In this document: in pieces, positions 41,493 to 48,424 of the stretch
How the letters are laid out: each line of letters starts with the position of its first letter
Numbering within the stretch: the first letter of the stretch is position 1
Assembly: GCA_964630305.1 (NCBI GenBank)
Contig: CAZVTR010000015.1
Span: 1 to 48,424 of the forward strand
Source: JAKPPT01 sp964630305
GTDB lineage: Bacteria; Spirochaetota; Spirochaetia; Treponematales; UBA12059
Direction of reading: 5' to 3'
Length of the DNA stretch: 48,424 nucleotides
Notes under the pieces: generated by a model
Seen by the model: only the letters and a program-made list of their open reading frames with translations
Told to the model about the DNA's origin: nothing
Databases searched by the model: none
Position numbers and translations under genes: made by a program

Positions 41493-42791
41493 TTAATTTG
41501 TGCGAGCGATCGACCGTTTCATTTCCTCAGCAACTATAGCAAGCTGTTCATGCATATGCTTCATATCGCGGATAAAAAGACCGCCAATTGCTACAAGAAT
41601 AATGCCGCAAATTGTCCAGAATGATACTGAAACCGCAAGCGATACTGTTAAGGTTGTGGCTACGGAAATAAGCCCTGCAACCCATCGCCCAATACCCGTA
41701 CCTAATGAATCGGTGAGATTGAAAATTGAAAATATCGCTCCTCGCTTTTCCGGCGGGTTTACATCCATTAACATTGCGCGCATATTAGGTCCTGTCATGG
41801 CTGCAAAAAATGCAGCTAAGAATCCGCTTATCAGCATGAGCGGAATACTAAGATTTACTAATACAACTCCCAGTGTTACAATCATGCCTATCAAAGTAGT
41901 GATACCGCAAAATACTGGAAGCATACGATTATTTTTTATAAACACAAGCTGTCCTAGTTTTCCGCCTGCAATGGTTCCAATTACCATTCCTATTCCGAAC
42001 ACTAAAAAGATAGTCGTAGCAACTTCCACTGAAAAATGTTTTTCGGTTTCAAGGAATTTATTAAGAAAGAAAAATGCTCCCCATGGAATTGTTCCAGCTA
42101 TGCCTTGAATAAAGAGCCACACATTAGTTGGCACTTTTACAAGACTTGCATAATCTCCAAGTTTAATTGTTTTTGGATACAGCACACCTTGAGCAACCAG
42201 TTCCTTTGTTGCTTCTTCTGATGCAGCCTTCTGCGGCTCTGGCACAAACAGCAAGAAAAGTAATACAAAAATAATATTTGGCGCAGACACTAAAATAAAA
42301 GGAAGACGCCAGCCAAGACTGGGACCTAAATATCCTCCAACTAATGTTCCGACAATATTCCCAAGCCCAAATGATGTGGTGAGCACTGCTGTAGTAAACG
42401 GCCTTTCTTTTTCATCATAGATATCACCTAATATTGAAAACACAAGAGGAAATGCAGCGCCTACACCAATGCCAGTGAGGATACGCAAAATATAAAATAT
42501 GGTAAAATTAGGCGCCCAATATGTGAGGAGGCACGGTATTTCTCCAATTGCTACCGCAAGGACGAACAGCATTTTTCTGCTCGCTTTATCCACAAAATAA
42601 CCCCACAATAATGAAATTATTGCTCCAACGAGCGTAAAGAGAGCCATCATATTTCCTATAGCATCATCATTAACGCCAAAATCAGCTTCAATTCGAGAGA
42701 GCATTGGCGCCATGACATTGCCATCGGCATTGAGTGTTATCATGACAAGCACCATGAGCACTAATAACAATGTTTTTTGCTGTTTTGGCAT
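41493..42791 (-). CDS. Major facilitator superfamily transporter
   Basis: 432 residues from ATG 42791. Twelve hydrophobic segments. The MFS loop 2-3 motif is present as GYFVDKASRKMLFV (near 60-73), and ILRILTGIGVGAAFPL marks helix 4. The second half repeats the pattern at GGKLGQLVFIKNNRM. The substrate is unknown; the overall style is that of the Spinster-like/sugar-phosphate-type MFS. A strong AGGAGG lies 15 nt upstream of the ATG, farther than usual; the frame is open to 42836, so the start could differ by a few codons. Confidence 0.88.
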   Translation of the reverse strand: MPKQQKTLLLVLMVLVMITLNADGNVMAPMLSRIEADFGVNDDAIGNMMALFTLVGAIISLLWGYFVDKASRKMLFVLAVAIGEIPCLLTYWAPNFTIFYILRILTGIGVGAAFPLVFSILGDIYDEKERPFTTAVLTTSFGLGNIVGTLVGGYLGPSLGWRLPFILVSAPNIIFVLLFLLFVPEPQKAASEEATKELVAQGVLYPKTIKLGDYASLVKVPTNVWLFIQGIAGTIPWGAFFFLNKFLETEKHFSVEVATTIFLVFGIGMVIGTIAGGKLGQLVFIKNNRMLPVFCGITTLIGMIVTLGVVLVNLSIPLMLISGFLAAFFAAMTGPNMRAMLMDVNPPEKRGAIFSIFNLTDSLGTGIGRWVAGLISVATTLTVSLAVSVSFWTICGIILVAIGGLFIRDMKHMHEQLAIVAEEMKRSIARTN

Positions 42792-42878
42792 AATTATCCG
42801 AACTATCCTCCTTGCTTTTACACCGAGCTGTACCAAGTATAATCCAGCACATTGAGTCTGTCAAAATGCTTCTGCATT

Positions 42879-42903
42879 AAAAAAGGCTGTCGGTTTGACA
42901 GCC
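42879..42903 (-). terminator. Terminator of the CoADR-rhodanese operon
   Basis: On the minus strand: GGCTGTC-AAACC-GACAGCC followed by six T. It separates the rhodanese gene from the MFS gene. Confidence 0.9.
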
Positions 42904-42958
42904 TTGTACAATCGGGTTTAGCAATCGCAGCTATACACAATTTTTCTGAATGCTTGTA

Positions 42959-43234
42959 TCACATGCCAGGCATATCATATAAACCGCCTGCATTGATTAC
43001 ATCTTTCCAGCCAGCCATTTTTAGTATTCTAGCTGCCATTGCGCTTCGTGCGCCACTTGCACAGTAGAGCACAACGGGTCTTTCTTTAGGCTCCAATTTG
43101 CTCAGTTGCTGCTGCAATACTCCCAAGGGAATGTTCACTGCACCAGGGAATGCTTCATCCATAAACTCGTCTTCCGTTCGGACATCAACTACAAGCGCTC
43201 CTGCCTTAATTTTCTCTTCAATTATGTTTGCCAT
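42959..43234 (-). CDS. Single-domain rhodanese
   Basis: 91 residues, GAGGGAG before ATG 43234. It carries persulfide sulfur on a cysteine. Rhodanese marks: VVDVRTEDEFMDEAFPGAVNIPL and the active-site loop LYCASGARSAMAA with the catalytic Cys in CASGARS, then INAGGLYDMPG at the end. It lies 54 bases downstream of the CoA-disulfide reductase-rhodanese fusion, in one operon, which suggests joint handling of persulfides. Confidence 0.93.
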   Translation of the reverse strand: MANIIEEKIKAGALVVDVRTEDEFMDEAFPGAVNIPLGVLQQQLSKLEPKERPVVLYCASGARSAMAARILKMAGWKDVINAGGLYDMPGM

Positions 43235-43288
43235 ATATAGCTCCCTCTTAAAAAATTTTTCTAACCATCTACTGTGGTTTGCTGTTTC

Positions 43289-44992
43289 TTATTCAATATC
43301 AAGTCCATTAACAAACTTGAGATTTGACCACCCGCCTGATATATTTTTAACATTAGTAAAATCCTGTTGCTTTAACATTCTTACGGCAAGATGACCTTCG
43401 AATCCGCCGACCGAAATACAGTAAATTGGTTTATCCTTCGCAATTTCTTCAATTCGGTCACGGAGTTCATCAACAGGAATGTGCAGACTATTTTTAATGT
43501 GCCCTTTTGCATATTCACCATAGTTTCGCACATCAAGCCACAGTACAGCTTTTGATTCCTTTAATGATGATTCTATATCGTCTACACTGATGACTGGGCT
43601 GTATCCCGACAAACTATTCACAGCCATAAACGCAGCCATGTTAATAGGATCATTTGCGGATGAATATGGAGGCGCATACGCAAAATCTATTTCAGCTAAA
43701 TCGTATACCGTAAGTCCTGCATGCAGGGCGACTGCAAGCGCATCAATACGTATTTCAACGCCTTGTTTACCAAAGGCTTCAGCTCCATAAAGACGGCCAT
43801 TTGATTCATCATAAATTAAAGTTAACAATATATCCTCTGCACCAGGATAGTAGCTTGCATGATTGCCTTTTATGAGCGAAACTTCACGTGCTTTTAAGCC
43901 AGCACGCTTAGCCTGCGACAATGAAAGCCCAGTGCTTGCAATAGTTGTATCAAAAATTTTGATAACAGATGTTCCAAGAGCGCCTTTATATTTCAGCGGT
44001 GTAAGCATGCTTATAGAATCAGGCAGTGATTTCCCGTTATACCATGCAAGCACTGCATTCGTTGCAGCAATTCTCCCCTGTCTGTTTGCAGGTCCAGCAA
44101 GCGGTATTCGTACTTTTGCATTTGAAACTCTTGACTCAATTTCCACCATATCGCCAGCAGCCCAGATCCAGGGGTCAGCAGTTCTCAAGAATTCATCAAC
44201 AGAAAGACCGCCGGTTTTACCGACTTCAAGCCCAGCTTTTTGGGCAAGTTCTATGTTAGGTTTAACACCAGCTGATACTAATACGAGATCAGCAGGTATT
44301 TCTGTACCATCTTGAAGAACAACTGCGGAATCTGTGATTTTTTTTACAACAGCATTCGTGTAAACGGTTGCTCCTCGTGCTCTGAATTGATCCTCAATAT
44401 GTCTGCCATACACCAAATCAAGCTGAGGCATCACATGATCAAGTGCCTCAACAATGGTTACCGTTAAGCCACGCTCAACAAAAGCCTCAGCAGTTTCAAG
44501 CCCAATAAAACCACCACCAATAACTACCGCATGCTGCGGTGATTGTTCTTTGATGTGTTTTATGATTCTATCCATGTCAGGAATAGTCCAGAGCTTAAAT
44601 ACGTGGGTGGCTTCAATACCTTCAATACGCGGAAAAACAGGAGTGCCTCCCTGGGCAAGCAGTAACACGTCATATGCTAGATCCTGTTCGGTAACACCTT
44701 CCGCTGTTTTTGTTACAACTTTAACCAGCTTGTTGTTTCTATCAATTGCTACTGCCTCGGTATTGAGCATAACCTGAACACGGTATCGGCTCATAAATCC
44801 TTCTGGCGTTTGCACAAGCAGTTTACTTCGCTTCTCAATTACCCCTGAAATGTGATATGGCAAGCCGCAGTTAGCAAACGAAACGTATGGCCCGCGTTCT
44901 ACAATAGTGATCTCAGCGTGTTCATCGAGGCGCCTAATTCTTGCTGCAGCCGTAGCTCCAGCTGCAACACCGCCAATAATCAATGCTTTCAT
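43289..44992 (-). CDS. CoA-disulfide reductase/persulfide reductase with C-terminal rhodanese
   Basis: 567 residues from ATG 44992, GGAG 7 nt upstream; the frame also has an ATG at 45004, before that site. Residues 1-440 are an FAD/NAD(P)-dependent pyridine-nucleotide disulfide oxidoreductase: FAD motif GGVAAGATAAARIRR (6-20), the single redox Cys in SFANCGLPYH near residue 43 (as in CoA-disulfide reductase), NAD motif VIGGGFIGLETAE near 152, and WAAGDM near 275. Residues about 465-567 are a rhodanese domain with active site YCISVGGFEG. The fusion type (CoADR-Rhd) reduces CoA or polysulfide persulfides. It heads an operon with the single rhodanese; a TATACT box lies just before its leader. 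Confidence 0.92.
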   Translation of the reverse strand: MKALIIGGVAAGATAAARIRRLDEHAEITIVERGPYVSFANCGLPYHISGVIEKRSKLLVQTPEGFMSRYRVQVMLNTEAVAIDRNNKLVKVVTKTAEGVTEQDLAYDVLLLAQGGTPVFPRIEGIEATHVFKLWTIPDMDRIIKHIKEQSPQHAVVIGGGFIGLETAEAFVERGLTVTIVEALDHVMPQLDLVYGRHIEDQFRARGATVYTNAVVKKITDSAVVLQDGTEIPADLVLVSAGVKPNIELAQKAGLEVGKTGGLSVDEFLRTADPWIWAAGDMVEIESRVSNAKVRIPLAGPANRQGRIAATNAVLAWYNGKSLPDSISMLTPLKYKGALGTSVIKIFDTTIASTGLSLSQAKRAGLKAREVSLIKGNHASYYPGAEDILLTLIYDESNGRLYGAEAFGKQGVEIRIDALAVALHAGLTVYDLAEIDFAYAPPYSSANDPINMAAFMAVNSLSGYSPVISVDDIESSLKESKAVLWLDVRNYGEYAKGHIKNSLHIPVDELRDRIEEIAKDKPIYCISVGGFEGHLAVRMLKQQDFTNVKNISGGWSNLKFVNGLDIE

Positions 44993-45112
44993 TGCATACT
45001 CCATTATGTCTCAGTATACACTAAATATATATATATTTATTTATATAGTCAATATACTATATATAAATATCTATCTATTTGCATGACATCGCTTTATTAA
45101 ATCGGTTAAACG

Positions 45113-45121
45113 TGCTAGTAT
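45113..45121 (+). promoter_or_regulatory. Extended -10 promoter before malQ
   Basis: TGCTAGTAT with predicted start about 25 nt before the malQ ATG. The AT-rich tract at 45018-45075 lies upstream, between the divergent CoADR gene and malQ, and may act as an UP-like element. Confidence 0.35.
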
Positions 45122-45152
45122 GGGTGCAAACCTTAACCCAGAAGGATACAGT

Positions 45153-46703
45153 ATGCATAAACGTTCAAGCGGAATTTTACTTCATATTACTTCACTCCCT
45201 GGTTCGCCCGGAATCGGTACAATTGGAAAACCAGCTCACCGGTTTATCGATGCACTTAAAAATGCGGGACAGACCCTCTGGCAGATTTTGCCGTTAGGTC
45301 CAACTGGATATGGCGATTCACCGTATGCACCGTTTTCCAGCTTTGCAGGCAATGAAATACTCATCGATTGCCATGAACTTGCAGAGGCGGGTCTTTTACC
45401 AGAATCATCGCTTGCAGCGCTCGATAGCTTGCCGGCTCATACAGTGGATTACTGGGCTGTTAAACAGACTGTACTGCCGCTCCTTACTCAAGCTGCTGAA
45501 CAGTTTCTCAAAATGCGTCCCGATGATACTGCATACCAGGCATTTAAGCAGGAGCAGAGTTACTGGCTTGAGGATTACACCGTATTCCGCTCGATTAAAA
45601 ATCACTATGATACAAAAGCGCAGCAAGAAGGAGCCGTCTCAACCTGGAACTCATACTGGCCTATGGAACTCAGACAACATACTTCTAAAGCGGTTCTAGA
45701 GTGGAAAAAAGATTATGCGCATGAAATTGAGGTGCTCAAAGTCATTCAATTTTTCTTCTTTTCCCAGTGGTCTAAGCTCAAGCGCTATGCCCAGGAACAG
45801 AGTGTTGCCATTATCGGAGATATTCCGATATTTGTAGCACTTGATTCTGCGGATGTATGGTCGCATCCGGAGCTTTTCAACCTTGATAAGAATTATGCTC
45901 CGCTCACCGTTGCAGGAGTTCCGCCGGATTACTTTAGTCCGACAGGTCAGCTGTGGGGTAATCCCACATACCGCTGGAGCGAACATAAAAAAACAAAGTT
46001 CGCCTGGTGGATAGAGCGTATGCGCATTTCGATGGAACTCTACGACTATGTCCGCATCGATCATTTCCGCGGGTTTGCCGGATACTGGTCTGTCCCTGCA
46101 GGGAACCCAACAGCAGAACATGGTGAATGGCTTCCGGCAGAAGGCAAAGCGCTCTTTACACAGATGGAACAGGTACTTGGAAAACCGCTTCCAATCATTG
46201 CAGAGGATCTTGGTGTCATCACCGATGATGTTGTCGAACTTATGGAAACTTTCGATTTCCCCGGCATGAAAGTATTACAGTTTGCATTCGATGGTCAGCG
46301 TATCGACAACTTTTATGCTGGCACTAACCAATTCCTGCCGCACAATTGTCCGATACGATCAGTGATATATACTGGCACCCATGACAATGACACACTCGCA
46401 GGGAAATACAGTAAAGCCCCCGATTGGGAAAAGACATGTATAGCTGAATACCTGGGGTATTGGCCGGAATCGTTTACAAAAGCACTTGTACAGGAAGCGC
46501 TAAAATCAGTATCACAATTTGCAGTTATTCCCATGCAGGACATTCTCGAGCTGGGAAGCGATGCACGCATGAATACACCGTCAGTGCTCGGCGGGAACTG
46601 GCTCTGGCGCATGAAGAGCGATGACTTTAATGCATCACAGCAGACATGGCTTAAAGCAGTATCACTTCGATACGGAAGAAATCTTCCGGATGCTTCCAAG
46701 TAA
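45153..46703 (+). CDS. malQ: 4-alpha-glucanotransferase (amylomaltase)
   Basis: 516 residues from ATG 45153 (AAGGA 7 nt upstream); an ATG at 45120 lacks a ribosome site. GH77 enzyme that transfers alpha-1,4-glucan segments between maltodextrins, in glycogen and maltose use. GH77 marks: RSSGILLHITSLPG (4-17), QTLWQILPLGPTGYGDSPYA (40-59), and the catalytic triad with the nucleophile in RIDHFRGF near 292, acid/base Glu in IIAEDLGVIT near 338, and Asp in GTHDNDT near 389. Length is normal. It is followed by murB after 48 bases on the same strand, a probable two-gene transcript of unrelated functions. Confidence 0.96.
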   Translation: MHKRSSGILLHITSLPGSPGIGTIGKPAHRFIDALKNAGQTLWQILPLGPTGYGDSPYAPFSSFAGNEILIDCHELAEAGLLPESSLAALDSLPAHTVDYWAVKQTVLPLLTQAAEQFLKMRPDDTAYQAFKQEQSYWLEDYTVFRSIKNHYDTKAQQEGAVSTWNSYWPMELRQHTSKAVLEWKKDYAHEIEVLKVIQFFFFSQWSKLKRYAQEQSVAIIGDIPIFVALDSADVWSHPELFNLDKNYAPLTVAGVPPDYFSPTGQLWGNPTYRWSEHKKTKFAWWIERMRISMELYDYVRIDHFRGFAGYWSVPAGNPTAEHGEWLPAEGKALFTQMEQVLGKPLPIIAEDLGVITDDVVELMETFDFPGMKVLQFAFDGQRIDNFYAGTNQFLPHNCPIRSVIYTGTHDNDTLAGKYSKAPDWEKTCIAEYLGYWPESFTKALVQEALKSVSQFAVIPMQDILELGSDARMNTPSVLGGNWLWRMKSDDFNASQQTWLKAVSLRYGRNLPDASK

Positions 46704-46751
46704 GCATCTAAGCAATCGCTGGTACTAAATTTTTAGATAGAAGGATTTTTA

Positions 46752-47708
46752 GTGAATATTTCTAAACTCAAAGAACTATTTTCAGGTTCAATGGAAATTA
46801 GAGAACAAGAGCCGATGAAATTGCATACCACGCTCCGCATTGGCGGTCCGGCTGACCTTTTTTGTTTGCCGCCTTCTATTGAATCCTTCTCCAAAATACT
46901 CACATTCTGTGTAGGAGAACATGTTCCTCATTTTATTCTTGGCGGAGGAGCAAATCTCCTCGTTGGTGATAAAGGTATTCGCGGTGTTGTCATCAGCACC
47001 GAATTGCTTAACAACTACAGTATTACAGCGGCACCAGCATCAGCACCGGATCAGCCCGCGAGTGCTGTGGTCACTGCGGAAGCAGGCCTTTCTGTTGCGC
47101 AGTTAGCAGAACAGCTTGCTCATGAGAGCTGGTCAGGGTTTGAGTTTTCAGCCTCCCTTCCGGGAACTATAGGCGGCGCAGTGTATATGAATGCCCGCTG
47201 TTACAATCATGAAATTGCCGACATTCTAATTCGTGTTCATTTTTTTAACCCCAAAACGCTGACTGCAGGCTCTGTTGAACGCGCTCAAAATTCCTGGGAG
47301 TATAAAAAAACACCATTTATGCAAGGCGGAGCATATGAGTCTTGTATTATCCTGAAAGCTGAATTTTTCGTAACACAAAAGAACAAAACTGAGATACTCC
47401 AGGAAATGGAACGCTATACCGAGGATCGAATTGCAAAAGGACATTTTGATTTCCCATCAGCGGGCAGCATGTTTAAAAACAATCGCGCATTTGGAAAACC
47501 AACAGGCATGATTCTGGATGAGCTCAATTTCCGCGGGAAACGCATTGGTGATGCTATGGTATCCCCAAAGCATGCCAACATTTTTGTTAATGCCGGCAAT
47601 GCAACAGCACATGATATGCGCGCACTCATTGAGCTTGCTCAAGATGCAGCCCTCAAGCAGTATGGATTTTTGCTTGAACCAGAGGTAGTGTTTGCAGGCG
47701 AATTCTAA
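46752..47708 (+). CDS. murB: UDP-N-acetylenolpyruvoylglucosamine reductase MurB
   Basis: 318 residues, GTG start with GAAGGA upstream. FAD enzyme that reduces UDP-GlcNAc-enolpyruvate to UDP-MurNAc, the second step of peptidoglycan synthesis. Motifs: FAD-binding ILGGGANLLVGDKGI near 58-72 (GGGAN where GGGSN is common), GFEFSASLPGTIGGAVYMNA near 134, catalytic SAGSMFKN near 236, and LEPEVVFAG at the end. It lacks the extra Tyr loop of the E. coli form and is thus a type II MurB. Confidence 0.96.
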   Translation: MNISKLKELFSGSMEIREQEPMKLHTTLRIGGPADLFCLPPSIESFSKILTFCVGEHVPHFILGGGANLLVGDKGIRGVVISTELLNNYSITAAPASAPDQPASAVVTAEAGLSVAQLAEQLAHESWSGFEFSASLPGTIGGAVYMNARCYNHEIADILIRVHFFNPKTLTAGSVERAQNSWEYKKTPFMQGGAYESCIILKAEFFVTQKNKTEILQEMERYTEDRIAKGHFDFPSAGSMFKNNRAFGKPTGMILDELNFRGKRIGDAMVSPKHANIFVNAGNATAHDMRALIELAQDAALKQYGFLLEPEVVFAGEF

Positions 47709-47716
47709 CATAAGAA

Positions 47717-47764
47717 AGCAAACAACCTTCTGATGCAATGAGTATTATCTGTAGGTTGTTTGCT
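47717..47764. terminator. 12-bp stem-loop between convergent murB and DUF4349 genes
   Basis: AGCAAACAACCT (47717-47728) pairs perfectly with AGGTTGTTTGCT (47753-47764) over a 24-nt loop. T-runs are modest and better on the minus strand (TTTCTTA). Likely a terminator for one or both genes. Confidence 0.55.
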
Positions 47765-47818
47765 GTATGAAAACACTAAAACAATAAGATACCGCTCAGT
47801 GCAGCAGCGCAAATACTG

Positions 47819-48424
47819 TTATTTTTTTACTCCCTCAGTTTTACTCACACCAGCAAGTTTAAATAACTTTCTTAAAAGGCCGACTTTTCCAAACAGCAGC
47901 CACCAGAACAGAATTGCAACTAAAATAAGCGGAATACCATAGAGCAGTATTCCAACGATAATTACCACAAAACTCTGAATGCCTGAACCAAATGCTATAA
48001 AAAGATCACGTAACCGCTCCCAGAGCGTCGGCTTTGATGCACTCGATTTTATTTCCGATTCAATGGTAAGTGTTACTGTGGCATAATCCACTTGATTTAC
48101 AAGTCCTTTGAAGCTTCCTTCCAGACTTTCAAGGTCTGCTGTGGCATCATTTAGAAAACGTTCGATATTTAAAAGATCTTCAACATTTTTTGCACTCTTA
48201 AGGTAGGTCTGATAGCGCTCTACTAAAATTCGTTTATTTTTCACCCTGTTTTCTAAGTCATAATAATAATCGGTTACATCACGAGCCTGTAAGGACTGTC
48301 TTCGTATTTTGCCTAAATTAGGAAGGAGGTCCATAAAACGATTGAGTTTTTCTACAGGAACGCGAACTTCGTATGTTATACCATCTTCCCATATATCCTG
48401 ACTTGCAACATATCCGCCAAAATT
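47819..48424 (-). CDS. DUF4349 protein, C-terminal part (cut by window edge)
   Basis: 201 codons lie in the window; the frame is open to the right edge, so the start is missing. The pattern GGYVASQ, then YEVRVPVEKLNRFMDLLP, a long helix rich in charged residues with LENRVKNKRI and NVEDLLNIERFLNDATADLE, and the strand VDYATVTLTIE is that of DUF4349, a family of predicted lipoproteins. One membrane segment (hydrophobic GIQSFVVIIVGILLYGIPLIL) precedes a short basic tail. Proteins of this type usually start with a lipoprotein signal, which cannot be checked here. Function is unknown. Confidence 0.82.
   Translation of the reverse strand, partial: NFGGYVASQDIWEDGITYEVRVPVEKLNRFMDLLPNLGKIRRQSLQARDVTDYYYDLENRVKNKRILVERYQTYLKSAKNVEDLLNIERFLNDATADLESLEGSFKGLVNQVDYATVTLTIESEIKSSASKPTLWERLRDLFIAFGSGIQSFVVIIVGILLYGIPLILVAILFWWLLFGKVGLLRKLFKLAGVSKTEGVKK

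Noticed and set aside
45018..45075. AT-rich tract as a replication origin
   Set aside because: No DnaA boxes or neighbouring dnaA/dnaN genes; more likely part of the divergent promoters.

Overview
The window reads as a low-to-medium GC chromosome segment from an anaerobic or microaerophilic spirochaete, most likely Treponema or a close relative. Evidence: signal peptides ending in ...FAQ or ...YAQ, groEL with no adjacent groES, a MotA/FliG-type motor protein outside any flagellar operon, a surface protein with LA_2272-like repeats, lysine 5,6-aminomutase, and anaerobic redox/NO-stress genes (Hcp, ferredoxin, CoA-disulfide reductase). The assignment comes from gene content, not a database search. 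No insertion sequence, prophage, CRISPR array or rRNA was seen; this looks like a stable core-genome segment with many single-gene transcription units, several bounded by clear hairpin terminators.

Layout. 1-5 kb: start of a lipoprotein gene (edge), an exported trypsin-like protease with a barrel-like C-terminus, groEL behind two tandem promoters and a palindrome, a small orphan gene, and a DUF2892 membrane protein. 5-12.6 kb: ion transport, with TrkH/TrkA (minus), a lipoprotein, a CASTOR/POLLUX-type channel and a MATE exporter. 12.7-19.3 kb: nitroreductase, a hybrid of the MotA stator loop and FliG middle/C domains, uridine kinase, a partner-switching set (STAS antagonist, HATPase kinase, CBS-PP2C phosphatase), a PlsC acyltransferase, and a membrane protein. 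19.4-30.7 kb: AddA/AddB-like helicase-nuclease, a sodium:solute symporter with a structured leader that may switch access to its ribosome site, ThpR, exonuclease I, and an SPFH protein. 30.7-34.1 kb: Rrf2 regulator, ferredoxin and Hcp, a probable nitrosative/redox-stress unit with operator-like palindromes. 34.2-37.3 kb: secreted proteins with discoidin-like and PLAT domains, and a membrane PH-like protein. 37.4-39.7 kb: kamD-kamE. 39.8-40.0 kb: tRNA-Asp and tRNA-Pro. 40.2-48.4 kb: repeat surface protein, MFS transporter, rhodanese plus CoA-disulfide reductase, malQ, murB, and a DUF4349 gene cut by the edge.

Main points of interest: (1) a protein that keeps the MotA torque-loop residues and also carries FliG M and C domains; (2) a leader RNA before the symporter with mutually exclusive helices, one pairing with the Shine-Dalgarno sequence; (3) four genes whose -10 box lies 6-8 nt before the ATG with no Shine-Dalgarno, implying leaderless mRNAs; (4) an Rrf2 gene whose palindromic operator covers its -10 box and start codon, with the core repeated before the next gene. 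All function calls come from reading motifs; none was checked by a search.
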